Source: Saxidomus purpurata
Taxonomy: Eukaryota; Mollusca; Bivalvia; Venerida; Veneridae
Length of the DNA stretch: 64,000 bases
Assembly (NCBI GenBank): GCA_022818135.1
Contig: JAFMSR010000012.1
Span: forward strand, 31,185,550 to 31,249,549
Direction of reading: 5' to 3'
Below the pieces are notes generated by a model. That model worked only from the letters and a program-made list of their open reading frames with translations, ran no database searches and was not told the origin of the DNA. Made by a program: the position numbers and the translations under genes. This document shows, in pieces, positions 36,701 through 51,700 of this stretch (positions are counted from its first letter, which is position 1; each line of letters opens with the position of its first letter).

Positions 36701-39700
36701 AAGGAAAATGCAACAGACCGCCCGACTGACCGACCGACCCGACCAACCACCGGTTGACTCCTAAATACCCCCCAAACTATGTTTCGGGGGTATAACTATA
36801 CACTGAACAAACTGCAACAAACCTATATCTTTTGCCTTTTCTGAATGATCACAGTATTCTTGCTCTAAACTTCTACATCTAACCAGTCGTATAAAGGCAG
36901 CATTTTTACCTGTTGTACACATATACAAATATACTGCATAGTAAAGTTCTTCACCTTAAATCATCTGAGGAAAGTTGTTGAATAGTTTTGCTGACAGTTA
37001 CCCTAACCTCTGGTACCAGGCACGCGGGCCAAGGGTCAGCACCCCCTCCCAAAAAAAACAAAAGAAAAATGGGAAAGATAAATTTTTCAACCAGCTTTCA
37101 TTGTGCATGATCATGGAACGGTAAAAGTATTTCATTCCCTCCTTTTATTCCAAAAGTTTCCAAAAACGAAAAGTTTATCTTCTTCATTAGATTAGTAAAC
37201 CAGAGTTGATAAAAAAATGCGCCGTCACGGGAGCGTCCATTTTCTAAGGGATAAACTTTACATCGTTTCCTAGAAAAAAAGAAACGAATTTCTAAAAATA
37301 AAGAAAAAATCGAGCCAGTTTTCATAAATAAAATAATAATCCATGGATTTTATCATGAAAGTGGTTCAATTTCGATTAGAACTGATTACGTTCAAAGTCA
37401 CCCCCACAAAGTTTTTAAAATCCATGCATTAAATTTTGTCGCTATAGTTTCGTTTTAATATTTTTAGTTCTCGGTGCCATCCGAAACATTATATGTGGCT
37501 TGCCCTCCACTTTGGAAACATTGACTACCGGTTGCCATCCGGTTATTTGTTTCTTTCGGGTCCGTATTATTCTCCCAATACCATGAGCTTATTTTTGAAC
37601 ATCGCAAATATGTTGCGTGTGCTATTTCACAAAATTTGAAAGGCATTTAAGGCATTTCAAAGGTAGGAAGATTAGCGGCCTAAAGACAATCGGTCTGGCA
37701 TAAAGCAACAGAGCTGCTAACACATTAATAAAACCTTTAACAAAACGGTAGCGTGCCCGGGTAGTAGAATTGGTGTGTTGGACCTTAGTAAGACCGCCGC
37801 GGGTTATTAACATGACACGTCTTGGGGTATTAGATAGGTGCAATAACACAGAGATATGTGAATTACACAAGCAACTTCTTTTGTCATATTTGAGCGTTTT
37901 TGGCTTTTTAAAAAAAATAATCTCGGACCGATTTTTAAGCAACTTTTGGTTACGTGAATCGGTCCAGCAAGTTGAAAATCGGTCCAGACCAGCAAATTTT
38001 TGGTTTTCCTGATCCCTGTCTGGTACCATATCATATTAATTCATAACACTATTCTTTCTGTGATATTTTGTTTTTAATAATTCTCTGTTTTCATTTTCTT
38101 TAATACAAACATTTGACATAACAAGGAACAGTGTACCAATATGCATACTTACAAAATGTTTTGATTTCATGCTCTGCTATACCACCAGCCTGTAACAGAG
38201 AATACAAAAGTCTTTCATTGCAGGGTGCTTTCTTCAGAACCAGCATCAGTATACCGTAGCAGGTAATAAACTATAGAAATCTTCACCTATTTTATTCTCC
38301 CTTTCATTACCAAAGAAAATCCCATAAAAACAACAATTGAAATGAAATTGAGTAAATTAATTTTTTTCACAGAGAGTACAAGCACATTTCCAATTATTAC
38401 TTCTGAACCTATTTTTAATGAAATCCTCTCAAATGCTCCATGAATTCTAAATAAGCCTCATAACTTCTGACTTCTTACATTTTTAAAAATACTTTTGGGT
38501 CATAAACACAGTACATGTAGTGCCTGAGAAAGCTTTGTCATACAATACAGTTTTGACACGCTAAGACTGTAGCCTACAGAAAACCACAGGAGCAAGTAAC
38601 AATAAACCATATTCTGGTAGATTCCTCAACCTTTTAAATAACAAATTCTTGTATAAACCATTGACTTTATTTTTGTTATGACTGCAATGAAATTCTATCA
38701 CTCCATGACTGCAATGAAATTTTATCACTCCTATTACGCACTTACTGGAAATTACCAACAGAGGTGCATTATGGGAATAACAAGGGTATAACTCTGTTTC
38801 ACTGCTGTATTATGTTTCACCGCCAACCAAACTTACAGCTTTGTGCAAAATAATATATCCCTGGCCTTCTTTTCCAGAGAAGAGCATGCTAAAAGTTCTG
38901 GCATGCACATGTGCATAAGTAACAAATCCTTATTTTTTCTAGCTCTCAGTACATTCTGTGATATTTTCATGACAAATAATGGCTACAAAGTTTAAGTTAC
39001 ATTTTAGTTTGACCATTTCAGATCTGATTTGAATATCCCTAGAATGAGTCTGGTCATTTCAAGAAAATATCTAAAATCCAAGACATTTAAGTGACATAAG
39101 TTGTGACCAAATGTTCTTAAAACTTGTTGAAAAAGAAGCCTCTGTTTAAAAAGAATATTGTAAATATAGAACAGGTAACTTTCTCCTTAATATGGAGGAG
39201 CACTTTAAGAAAACAAAGAATATTTCTCTCTAAGCTGATATGAATATTGTAAACATCAAGCCCTGGTCATGGATGGCATGAGTTATACAGAGTATGGTTA
39301 CAGGGATTGCTGGGAGAAAAGCATACACACAAAAAGTTATCAGCAAATCTTGTAATACAAAGTCCAAATGCTATTCTGGTCTGTTTCATATATTTACAGT
39401 GAACATTTTTGCTACCTTTTAGATACAAAGCAGCAAACACATTCCAGCTAATCTTTTATACAAGAGGGCCAAGATGGCCCTATATCGCTCAGCTTTGTAC
39501 AAGTTAACTTGCCTGGTGGAAGATCACTAGATAATGTTATATACCAAAAAGGTTTTCCTATATAAGCCTATGTTAAACTAAGTGACCCTCGGTGCGGGGT
39601 CAATTTTGACCCGGGGGTAATAATTTGAACAATCTTGGTAGAGGTCCACTAGCCAATGCTACATGCCAAATATCTAAGCTCTAGGCCTTGTGGTTTCAGA

Positions 39701-42700
39701 GAAGAAGATTTTTAAAGTTTTTCCTACATATGCCTATGCAAAACTAAGTGACCCCCCATGCGGGGTCAATTTTGATCCGGGGATCATAATTTGAACTATC
39801 TTGGTAGAGGTCCACTAGCCAATGCTACATGCTAAATATCTAAGCTCCAGGCCTTGTGGTTTCAGAGAGAAGAAGATTTTTAAAGTTTTTCCTATATAAG
39901 CCTATGCAAAACTAAGTGACCCCCCCCGCGATGGCCCTATATCGCTCAGCTTTGTACAAGTTAACTTGCCTGGTGGGAGATCACTAGATAATGTTATATA
40001 CCAAAAAGGTTTACCTATATAAGCCTATGTTAAACTAAGTGACCCTCGGTGCGGGGTCAATTTTGACCTGGGGATCATAATTTGAACAATATTGGTAGAG
40101 GTCCACTAGACAATGCTACGTGCCAAATATCTTAGCTCTAGGCCTTGTGGTTTCAGAGAAGAAGATTTTTAAAGTTTTTTCCTATATTTGCCTATATAAC
40201 AAGAGCTGTCTCATGACAGCACGCTCGACTATTTGAAAGCTTGTCGGTAAAATAGTTTTTTTTGTCTAAGAACAGGTGTATTGGGTAACTGTCTATAAGA
40301 ATTAAGGTAAAAGATATGAAACTTGTTCAAAGACCTTTGTAAATGTACGTCATTACGTTCAAAGCCTTACCCTGGATTCTGTAAGCCAACTTGGGGGGGG
40401 GGATAATTTCAAAGAAATAAATGACCTTGTATATTAACATCATGGATAACTTTGTAACATTTCAAAATTGATGTGTATAAAATTGAAAAAGCATGACCAC
40501 TGCATGCTGCATAACTATTCTATGACATTTCAAAAGTAAGACATTTCAAAAGTAAGCCATTTTGAGTATTTCCATATAATAGTCTGGTAAAAAGTGTGAC
40601 AAACATCTAAGTTGAAAAGGGGCATAAATATGTCAAAAATCAAACACATAGGTGAAGATGTTGATAGTAAACATACCTTTATAAAATCTTTTACCAAAAA
40701 TTCTAAGTTAAAAAGGGGCATAAATCTGTCAAAAATCAAAACAGAGTTATGGGAATTGTTTCCTCTAGTGTAAATATTGATGGTAAACATATATTTTGAG
40801 TTTCAAGTCAATACCTTTGATAGTATTCAAGATATTTGAATTTATAAAAATCTTTAACAAAAAATTATAATTAAAAAAAGGGGCATAAATCTGTCAAAAA
40901 TCAAAATAGAGTTATGGGGATTGTTTCCTCAGGTGTATATGTTGATGGTAGACACATACTTTGAGTTTCAAGTCAATACCTTTGATAGTATTCAAGATAT
41001 TTGAATTTATAAAAATCTTTAACAAAAAATTATAAGTAAAAAAAGGGGCATAAATCTGTCAAAAATCAAAACAGAGTTATGGGGATTGTTTCCTCAGGTG
41101 TAGATGTTGATGGTAAACATAGTTTGAGTTTCAAGTCAATACCTTTGATAGTATTCAAGATATTTGACTTTTTAAAAAACTTTAACCAATGCAGACACCG
41201 ACGCCGACGCTGGGGCGAGTGCAATAGTCTCCTTATTCTTCGAATAGTCGAGCTAAAAACTAAGGGCCCACCCGCGCGGGGTCAATTTTGACCCAGGGGC
41301 CATAATTTGAACAATCTTGGTAGAGGTCCACTAGACAATGCTACATGCCAAATATCTAAGCTCTAGGCCTTGTGGTTTCAGAGGAGAAGATTTTTTAAGT
41401 TTTTCCTATTTGTTGCCATAGCAACCAGAGTTCTGCATGGAATGGAATTCTTTGAACAATTTTGGTAGAGCTTCATGCAAGGAACATTCCTGCATAGTTT
41501 TATCAACATTGGCCTAGAGGTTTCAGAGGAGATGTCATTTGAATCAAAATGTTGACGGACGACGGACAATCATCGATCAGAAAAGCTCACCCTGGCATAG
41601 CCAGGTGAGCTAATGAAGGGTATACACACATAATCTTCCCTGTTTTAGATACACAGTAGATCAGTGAACACTCTTTAATGTCTTGGAATGTTTTAAATTC
41701 AAATCACTGCTGATCTGAATATAAATCAGAGCATATTTTCATAGCTTGCTTTAGATAAACTGCTATTTTAATATAAATCAGTGCACATATACCAGCACTT
41801 CAACATAAATCAGGGCACATTTTCTTTGTTTGCTTTAGATACACTGGTATTTTAATATAAATCAGTGCACATTTTTTTCTGCTTTAGATATACTGGTATT
41901 TTAATATATTTCAATGCACATTTTCTTAATTAGTTTGCATACCGGTATTTTTATATAAATCAGTGAACCTTTAAAATTTCCTGATGTTACCATATCAGTC
42001 ATGCTGTATTTCTAGTTAATATTACAAATTTAATGCAATTTGTCAAATTTAAAAATAAAATGGTACTCAAAAAGTAAATGTAGGTACTCATGCACTGAAA
42101 AAAATGTGTATCCTGTTACCATTGTATTACAAGATTATAAACAAGATAAACAAGCATGCTTTAATATTTATGCAAATAAGTTTTGCTGTATATATCATAA
42201 ATATAGTAATTGTCTAATGGAATATGGTCTGATTTCATGGCCAAAGTACACAGTGTTTTTTATATCCAATTAAATGTAAAACACCACAGTTATGCCAACA
42301 GTGTAAATATGCTTCAAAAGGTAGTACATTTGCACAAAATTGTCTGCAATTTCCAAGCTTTTGACTCTCCTTACTTATATCCATGACTATACCAGTATGT
42401 CTTGTTATAGCTATGGATTTTAAGTTACAATATCAATTATATCAATGACTTTTTAGACAGTTATAATGTACTTATTGATGGTCAAATAATGAGGTAAACC
42501 TCTCCAATCTATCTGTATTATCTAGTATATAATATTACCGATATATGAAATCATGTGTTTTGCGGTAATTTCAAATTCAAATCATAAGATTACCATATAA
42601 AGCAGTAACTATACTGAGATCAAAGAAAATGACCTGCAAATATTGCATTACTATTTCACACTATTGGCATGAAAAACTAGAACTATCACTGAAGGTGATG

Positions 42701-45700
42701 AATACCCCTTGCACACCGCTTGGACACGGGACATGAGCCTTAATGTAATATTGTAAGGCTTTTGAATGGCACACACAACTATGCTTGGTACCAAACTCTT
42801 CTGTGAGGTTTCATTCCATTCTGGCCAGATTTTGGAGATGAAGCACACAACAGATCTCTATGTAAACATGATGGGGAAAAACAAAGGGCCACTACTCTGT
42901 GAAAAATAATTTGAACGAAACCTGCCAATCGCATGTACAAGTAAGATTAGTACCAATCACTCCAATGAAGTTTCATTCAATTCTGACAAAGGGTTTTAAA
43001 GATTAAACATGCACACAAAAAACAACAAAAAAGGGCCATAACTCCACAAAATATAATTCAAATGAAACCTGCCGAAATCAGGGACAAATAGGCTTGGTAC
43101 CAATCACTCCTGGCCAGAGGTTTTGGTGATGAAGGGTACACAAAAATCTCTATGTACACATAAAAAATAAAAGGCCATATTTTGTGAAAAATAATCCAAA
43201 CTAAACATGCCAAGTGCATGCACAAGTAGGCTTTTGGTACCAGCGTCATGCAATTCTGGCCAAGGGTTTTGGAGATGAAATGCGCACAAGAATCTCTATT
43301 TACACTGTATTGAAAAAAAAACACGAAGTGCCACAACTTTGTGAAAAACAATCTGAACAAAACTTGCTGAAAGCATGCACAACCAGGCTTGGTCCCAATC
43401 ACTCCTGTGATGTTTCATTCAATTATGGCTGCGGGCTTTGGAGATGAAGCGTGCAGATGATTGTGTACAGAAAGACTGATGGATAGACAAGCTGAATCCA
43501 GTATACCCTCTCTTACAACTTTGTTGTGTGGGGGGTATAAAAATGAGAATAAACTGTAAATTAATAACACAAAAACCTATGCACCTTATCTGCATAAATA
43601 CAATTTTGTCTAAACTGTATAATACATGTCTATACTGAACATGGAAATCTTTGTGTCTATGTAGTAAAATGGTTACATCTCAAGCAAAAATGGCTCTTAT
43701 TTCTAACCAAAAGCACATCCTACCTACAGTGCTGAACAATGACTATTGTATATTCCAAACAATTCGCGACACATGTTGTAACAAGTCCCCAAAGTATAGA
43801 TCAACGATGCTAAGTCAACCATGTTTCAAAACAATGCAAACAATGACCTTATTTTCTTCTTGTGGTTTAATGCCTATTTCAACAATATTTCAGTTGCTTA
43901 CGGGCAAGCAGTTTACCTAACCAACGTTCCCGGGAATACATCCCTATCTTTAGTAAGAAACTTCAAACTTTCTGACACAGACATGGTTAGCAGCAGGGCT
44001 TGAACCCATGATCTTACACATACACTCTAAAAATGAAAATATTGAACATGTTCTGTTGGCATTCAAATTGTCTCAGTTTCAATCAAAGTTATGCAGTTTT
44101 CCATGTTCAGTATAGGGCAGAGGCTAAGATATTAACAAAATACGGAACTTTTCTACGTGCCAACAGATTTTTCCATGATTCAGACACTGGATCTAACGGC
44201 TCATCCTAAAAATACAAGAATTTATAACTAACACATACCCTAGCATCTGTGTAATTTGATTTCATTCTGTTCTGCTTTTGTCGTTCATACTGAAGAGTTG
44301 TTTAGTTGCTACGTAAATATTGTAACAAAAGTCAGACACCGGTACATTACTAGATCAGTAACAAAAGAAAATAAATAATTGAGTAACCACATTCAGAATA
44401 AACCTACAGTAGAGTAAACATTTTGATTTCAGCTTCTACCATTCTTGTTCCACAGCTTTATGGTAAACTATAAATACAATGTGATCAAATCACTGTTTAG
44501 TCCTGTTACACCTACTTTATGCTTGATGTGTCTAAAATATGATCTAACACTCTAAAAGTTTTGTAATACTATATCTTTGTAGACCTTCGAGAATGGTCTT
44601 GTAATCCACAGTACCGGATTTCAATCCAAGATCTGGCCACATGATGTGTGTACTTGGGAAAACATAACACTACACTTGCATCACTCAAACAGACAGAAGA
44701 CAAACATCTTGCTGACAGTTTGACATAAAGACAAAATATTGTCAGTGGATAATAACAATCACAAATCAGCCTCAATAGCCCAGTGGTGAAGGCATTTGCC
44801 TACATAACATGGGAGGTACCCAGGTTCAAGTCCAGCTGAAAAGAGAGGTGTGTCCTTGGCCAAAGACACATATATCACAAATGTCCATGTGCATCAAGTT
44901 GTAAGTGGGTAGCAGCAATGAAAAACTCATTGCAAGCCCGATGGCATCTCAAATTAGTGTGCGAGAGTGATTCAATAAATGAATTTGTTTAAAATAGCAT
45001 TCAGAAAGGTTGTTGCAAGTGAAGATTTTACAAGCAGTTAGTGAGAGTTCCAAAATGTTGACTACCGGTACTTTCCTATGTGTTATGTTTCGTGCAATTT
45101 TGCAGAACCTGTCAGCCTGAGAAAAACTAAATGTCTGTCTACTGATCAAAGCTGGTGAACTGAAGCCAAGCACCTTTTTAAAACAGTATCTTGTTTTATC
45201 TTTGGCACCTAATTTGTGAAATAGAGATTCATTATCCAGTCATAGACAATCTGACTGACATTGTATGTCCCTCCTTGTTCATGGGATGTGAAAACAGCAT
45301 TAACAAAGAATACATTGAACTGATATCTTAAGCTAAAGAGGCACAACAGAATCATTTCCACAATTCTTGACCAAAGGCATTTACATTTTTTTTTTTAACA
45401 TCTTAGTATTTCAAGAACAGTAACCTTGGAAATAGTGACTGGATACACTTCTACAAAATATAAGATAAGCTAAAACAAAATTTCTCTGTCTCGTGTAGGC
45501 ATTTAAAGGGTGTACACAAGACTTAAAACATTTCACAGATTGCTACAAATTTAAGACCAAAGATAGTTGCCTGATCAACTTTTTCGTAACTTTAGCTAGA
45601 TTATATCTCTTAACTGTGTACAAGCTACTGTCAAAAAGTATATCCTCTCCAGTAAAGTAACAGGACTAAACTCAACACAACAAGAAAATCTATAAATCAG

Positions 45701-48700
45701 ACCAAAAACCATTAGACACAATTCAAGATATCACAAAAATATCATCAAAGCAAACATTTCCCTTATGAATGTTTCATCATTTATAGAAAGAGCACATATA
45801 TCTAGATTATATTGCTATGAGACCAGACGTAAATGTTAGATATGTGGCAACAGAGTTTTTTTCCAATGTAAATGTACATTTTTTGTATATGTAATAATTA
45901 ATATGAAAAAGAGTCTTGTGCCTTGTACATCTCCTACATCATTATGATGCAAATAATTCCTCAGATACTTTTTCGTTTAGACTTTATGCCACACATTTAA
46001 CATAAATTCTAGTGCACAGGTAAAGTTTACATTTTCTAATAATGTTAACTTACTCTTCCAATACTTTGTAGGAGGTCATGAACTCTCTGTGTAACTATAG
46101 TAACATCAAGGTCTGCTTGTTCATGATAAACGTTTTGGAGTTGTATATATCTCTCGGAGTCTGCCGTCATGTCAGGTATCGCTCCACGTAACGGAAGAGC
46201 TCCTATAATTTGCATCATTTTCATAATATTTCAGAATATTATAATATCATCGTGATGGAGATTGGTAATTTTTGTTACCATAGTAACCAGTATGTTTACT
46301 CTTTCCCAAAACTACAGACAACTTCTCTATTTACATAACAGGGGTGGGGAAAGGAAGGCCCTTGAAATGGTTAACCTAGTATTCATAATTTTCTAGCTTC
46401 ATTTAAATAATGAACCATCACAAATTTTGATCTTATTAGAGATCTGTCTTTTAAGTTGTCATGAAAATGTGACTACAGACCTTTGCCTATTTTTAGACAG
46501 AAGGGACTAGAAACATTTTTAACTTTATTTGTAGTTTTTTTCAAGGAGTAAATATTACATTATTTAATTCGCCTATCATATCTGAAACAACAACAGTCTT
46601 ACCTTTCCCTTCATTTTCCACGAAATCCTTCACAGCTCTGACTAAAATCCAGAAGTTTGAGCTCTGTAATACATATTTAATTTTGGTTCTTAACAAGTTT
46701 TTTAAAAACAAAGACCAATTAACATGATAATTATGTACAACACTGTCAATTTGATTTCATTTTTGTTATAAATTAGAACTTTAGATATCACTTGGATCAT
46801 TGATCATCTGACCTTGACCTGACCAGGGGGGGGGGGCCGGCTGGCTGAAATGGTGTGGGACGATGGGAGTGTTTAAAATTTCACTTTTTGTTTGGACATG
46901 GATAGAAATGGGTTTGTGGGTTGAAGCGGTGACGCCTGTGAAAATGAAGATGGGGTCTGTAAAGTAAACTTTGTTGTACTTCCAATTACAGATTTTTAAA
47001 GTGAAGTAAAAAAAAGGGTGGAAACTTCTGGTGATTGGTGTTAAAACAAAATGAGGCTTTGGGGATACTTTTCTAAATATACATTCCATTGTGATTTAAA
47101 AGTGTTTAAGTTAGGGCGTGCCTTGGGACGTGTCTGTAAAAAGCATAAAAAGCAGAAAATTCAAAAGGGTGTAACCTTTTGCACTATTAGAAAACCTACT
47201 TTAAAACACGTGAAAGGAAGACGTGTTACAACCTATTAAAATGGGTCAAAACTTCATTTTCTCCTCCATAAAAGTAGATGCCCCACTTACTTCTTCTTAA
47301 AATCTGTTTAGTCCTGTTAATTTTTGAAAGCAAGCTTGAACAGTGGAGATTGACAGTGTGTGCAGTCTGAAACCCCCTCGGTACTAATTTAATGAATTAC
47401 AAAGATTCTAAAGGTATGATAAAGATTAATTTGACATTGATCTCTACAGTTGGAACATGTATTTGATTTTAATGAGAAAAAAGATATGAAAGAAAAAATA
47501 AACCACTACCTATTTTTTACATATTTTTAAAAGAAATTTCACTGGTCTTCCCTTTGAAATCATGCTCTTTTTTTTATGGGCACCTTTGAATGCTGTCTAA
47601 GCAAATTAAACTTTGAAGAGGTAATTACTCGTTGCCCAACAACATTTCTTAACCACCACACTGCCCCTCCTCTTTCCCCGGGTCCTCACTTAGTACCTGG
47701 GCTCCTATTTACTAACTGCTGGAATCCCAAAATTCTGTCCTCCCCTTAAATCCTTTCTTGTCGTGACATGAAACAGAACTTGCTCCTTCCCGTTGGGTGA
47801 AAATGCGTTCCTACTCTTAAACATTTTACACAAATACGACCAAACAGATAATACGGGTTGTTAGCGCAATTGGGTCAGAAAAAAACAATTGTTTTATCAC
47901 AAGACCCTGGGAAAAAAAAAAAAAAAAAAAAAGGAAAAGTGGGTGGGGGGAGGAAAAAAAGAAGCCCTTAATAAAAAAGTCATACCTGAAAAGGAAAAGG
48001 AATGTCCATAATTTAGAAAAAAAGTTTCATGCGTCAGTTTGCGCTCTTATAATTTATATATTAATTTTATTGTGAAAAATTTGTAAAAATACAAAATGAA
48101 AAAACTTTACGTAGCGACTTAGTATCAGTAGGGTACGTTTTCCTAAACACCTCCCTGTAACATTCTAAAACAGGTAAACCGGCTTTGGAAAAAATTCTTC
48201 CCATTAATGGCCCTGGCCTTGACCTGACTTATATATGCTGTCTTTTATTAATATAACTTGTAGATACATCAGCAATTGAAAACTAAGCACCCTCATTCCT
48301 TTGACAAACCAGTGCTAAGAACAGTTAATATGTCTATGAAGACTGGTTACTTCAGGTCATCACTTTAATATGATGACACCATGTTTAACGCACAAACTGC
48401 AATGACATAAGGTTCATTTGCAAAAGAAAACATTCACCATTTTGCTTCTGACTGGCAATTATCTTTTATTTTGTCTTGACATGATGAAAATGTACATTCG
48501 ACATTGACATGCAAAACTTACTGTTTGCTTGAGCATGCCAATATTGCAAAAATAATCTACTGTTTACCTTTGCATGAAGAAAATTTACCGATTGACTTGA
48601 TATGAAAAAGATTGACAGTTCTGTCTTAGTATGACACATACTGCAAGATGAACTAAGAAATAATCCATACCTCAGAGTGTAAGTTGAGGCACTCTGAATC

Positions 48701-51700
48701 ATTGAACAATCTCTCAACATCTGACGACACCTGAAGAACAAAATGTTTGTTTCAGTAAGTGCAAAACAACAAGTATCAATATACTAGGTAATACAGGGTG
48801 GAATAAATCACAAACTCATGCACAAAAAAAAGAAATAAATGTATGTCTCTAAGAATAGTGAACACTGGTTGGTTACTCACTTTGGTGGGGTGAATAGCAC
48901 TGTTTACAGCCTTGACGGCTTCTTCAAAATTTTCTTCCTCTTCAAGTATTCCTTCTTCATTTCTTCTTACGCCTGAACAAATAAAATCAAATATTTATAA
49001 CGTAATGTGAACTGTAAGACTACATGTATTTGCTACAGTAAATGTATAGCAAGGGTCATATAATCCTATTGGACAAGGCGCTATCCCAGACTTACACAGA
49101 GACATAGATTAGAGAGAGATAAACAGCTCCGTTTAATTTTAAAGTCAGAAATCTCTTGTGTTCAAATTTTGAAGATGAGCTTACTTCTATCTAATCAGAT
49201 GCCGGGACACCTGCAGTTTAATGGTACGCATTTACAACCAATTTACTTAATAATATTATAAGGGCTGCTGCCCCAACATCACCATTTCTGTTGTTTATTT
49301 TTTTTAATTTTTTGAATGTCCTGAAACTATCCCTTACCTCAATTCATTAATAGAAAAGCCTGTACCTGTAAAGTGCATTTTAGCCTCAGATGCCAATAGT
49401 TCACAATTGATTAAGACACAGTATCAACCAGTTATGGCACAATGTCAGGGTCTCCCCTTGGTTTCCAAAGTCTATCGCCTCTTTTTGGCCAAAGAAGTCA
49501 TTTTAAGGCAAAATATAATGACAACAAAAGTTCTGTCACTAATTTCTTCCAGAAATTGGACCATTTGGCGAACATTGATGAATGGCAGGAGAGGCTGTGG
49601 GTGACTCAAAGCACTTTTCTTTAGGATGCCAAGAAACACTCTTTTTTTACACTTTTACAGTGAACTGAAATTGGAGCCTGAAGTTTTTTAACAGCAAAAT
49701 AATACCTCTAAATAAATTTCTTTTTGCAAATAAAATACTGGAAATTACCTTCTCGAATCATGTCTTTTAATTGATTCTTTTCTCTGTATACTTTAGGCAC
49801 TTCCCCACTATGCTGTAAGACAATTCAAAAACATTTTACAAAGGAAGCAAGCTTCTGAAACTTCTGTGCTCTCAATGCATTGGCATACTTTTGAAATTTT
49901 GAAGTCAGTTGTAAGATGATGGTAACAAATATGAAATCAATTCAATACTGAAAAGAAGAAAGGCTACATTTCAGATAAAACTAACTAAATGTATCATGTG
50001 TGTAAAGAAATTTGGACACTTTCCCCATAACCTATTTAACCAACCTTCTCCTTCCATTCCTGCAGGTATTTATACAGCACTATCAACCATGGAGTGTGGC
50101 AGTGATCCTGAAATCGAACAAAACTGTCATTATGTTTTTAGTTGATTTTAAGGCCAGTTTACCATCTTGTGTTCTTGTTTTTGTGTATGAGCAATTAGGT
50201 CTAGACCAGAACTGTTACTTTTTCTTTCTTTAGAAGTCTGAGTGATACTAAAAACAAGTTTATATCAGTTTATATCATATACCAGTCATAAATACTTAAT
50301 CCTGATTGGCCAAGAGCGCTCACGTGCCGGGTCCGCTAAAGTATGTGTAGACCTGGAAAAAGATGTGTAGACCTGCACGGATTTCAAGACGTCATTTCTG
50401 TTATATTTTCGCATAATTTTCACTACTTTTAATGAGGTATACGATATAATAATTGTAGACTAATGTTTCTGTCAATATATAGTTTTGGACCTGTGAAAAA
50501 TGATATTGACCTCGGACTTCGTCCTTGGTCAATATCACTTTTAACAGGTCCTCAAAACTATATATAGACCTCAACATTAGTCTATAATTGTATAATATAT
50601 ATACAGATATACATGCTTTTTCTTAAGTTATTATACTAGTTAATCTGTATGCAAAGGTTTCAGCTGAAAGTATAAGACATAAATGTACCACACTGAACCC
50701 CAACTTTGCAATTACTGCATCAGTCAAGAGGTTGGTTTTGCATGACAAAATTTCTTTAACCACATGCTTGAAAAGCCACTTTCCATTCATTGTAACTTCT
50801 TCTAAAGTAATGCAAGAAATAACTTGTGTTAAGTACCTTTTTGCTCATAGACTGCAGATCTATAGAATCAACAAACTGTACAAGCCCCTGGAATGGTCTG
50901 TCTAAGCGGAGATCTTCAATTGCATTATCTGGATGGGACTCAACCACTGTAATACACAATTATTCGGAGATAACAATAACCTTACAGTCTAAAGATGGTA
51001 ACATAATATCCAGCTTTTAAGCAAATATCTTCTAGCTACACTCTACAAACACTTGATAGAATTTCTTTCAATAAGTTCTTGAATATTTGTTTCGCAATAT
51101 AGTCTACCTTAAATAAGTGAAGACTGAAGCGTTGTTGCAACAAACAGACCTCTATTTGACAGTGATGGGGTAATGTGCATTATTTGACTATTTATCTAAA
51201 ATGCATACACAACGTAAGGGAAGGGACACACATACATATTTCAAACATCTGTCTTCAATTTAGATTGTGGAAAAAGAACAAGAAGGCCAAGATGGCCCTA
51301 TATCGCTCACCTGGCTACCATTGGCTATAACACAAAGCCTTCAATAGCAGAAAGGGTCAATTTTGACCTGGGGGTTCTGATTTAAACAATATTCATAGAG
51401 GTCCACTACATAATGCTATATTCCAAATATCTAAGCTCTGGGCCTAGTGGTTCTAGACAAGAAGATTTTTGAAGTTTCCCCTATATAAGCCTGTGATAAA
51501 TCAAGTAACCCCCCGTGCAGGGTCAATTCTGACTTGGGGGTCATGATTTGAACAATCTTGGTAAAGGTCAACTAGGCAATGATACATACCAAATATTTAA
51601 GCTCTAGGCCTTGTCGTTTCAGAGAAGAAGAATTTTAAAGTATTTCCTATTTAGGCCTATGTAAAAACAAGTTTGACCCTCGGGTCATAATTTGAACAAT

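Larger units (their letters stand above)
43541..46053. other. NAE1 intron: SINE-like repeats, otherwise unassigned
   Basis: Besides the two tRNA-like repeats at 44.6-45.0 kb nothing coding is supported. A splice-like 49-nt segment at 44,157-44,205 was examined and rejected as an exon. Confidence 0.4.

Noticed and set aside
37622..38029. 135-residue minus-strand frame, the longest in the window
   Set aside because: Overlaps frames on both strands inside a repeat-like block and resembles no protein family.
43058..43447. Overlapping frames on both strands, up to 114 residues
   Set aside because: They read the internal array of element D2; repeated peptide motifs follow the DNA period.
44157..44205. 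Splice-like 49-nt minus-strand segment ([16 protein letters not shown]) in the NAE1 intron
   Set aside because: Its length is not a multiple of three and both neighbouring exons join in phase 0, so it would break the frame; the family alignment continues directly from SIGR to AGGIAEHE without it.
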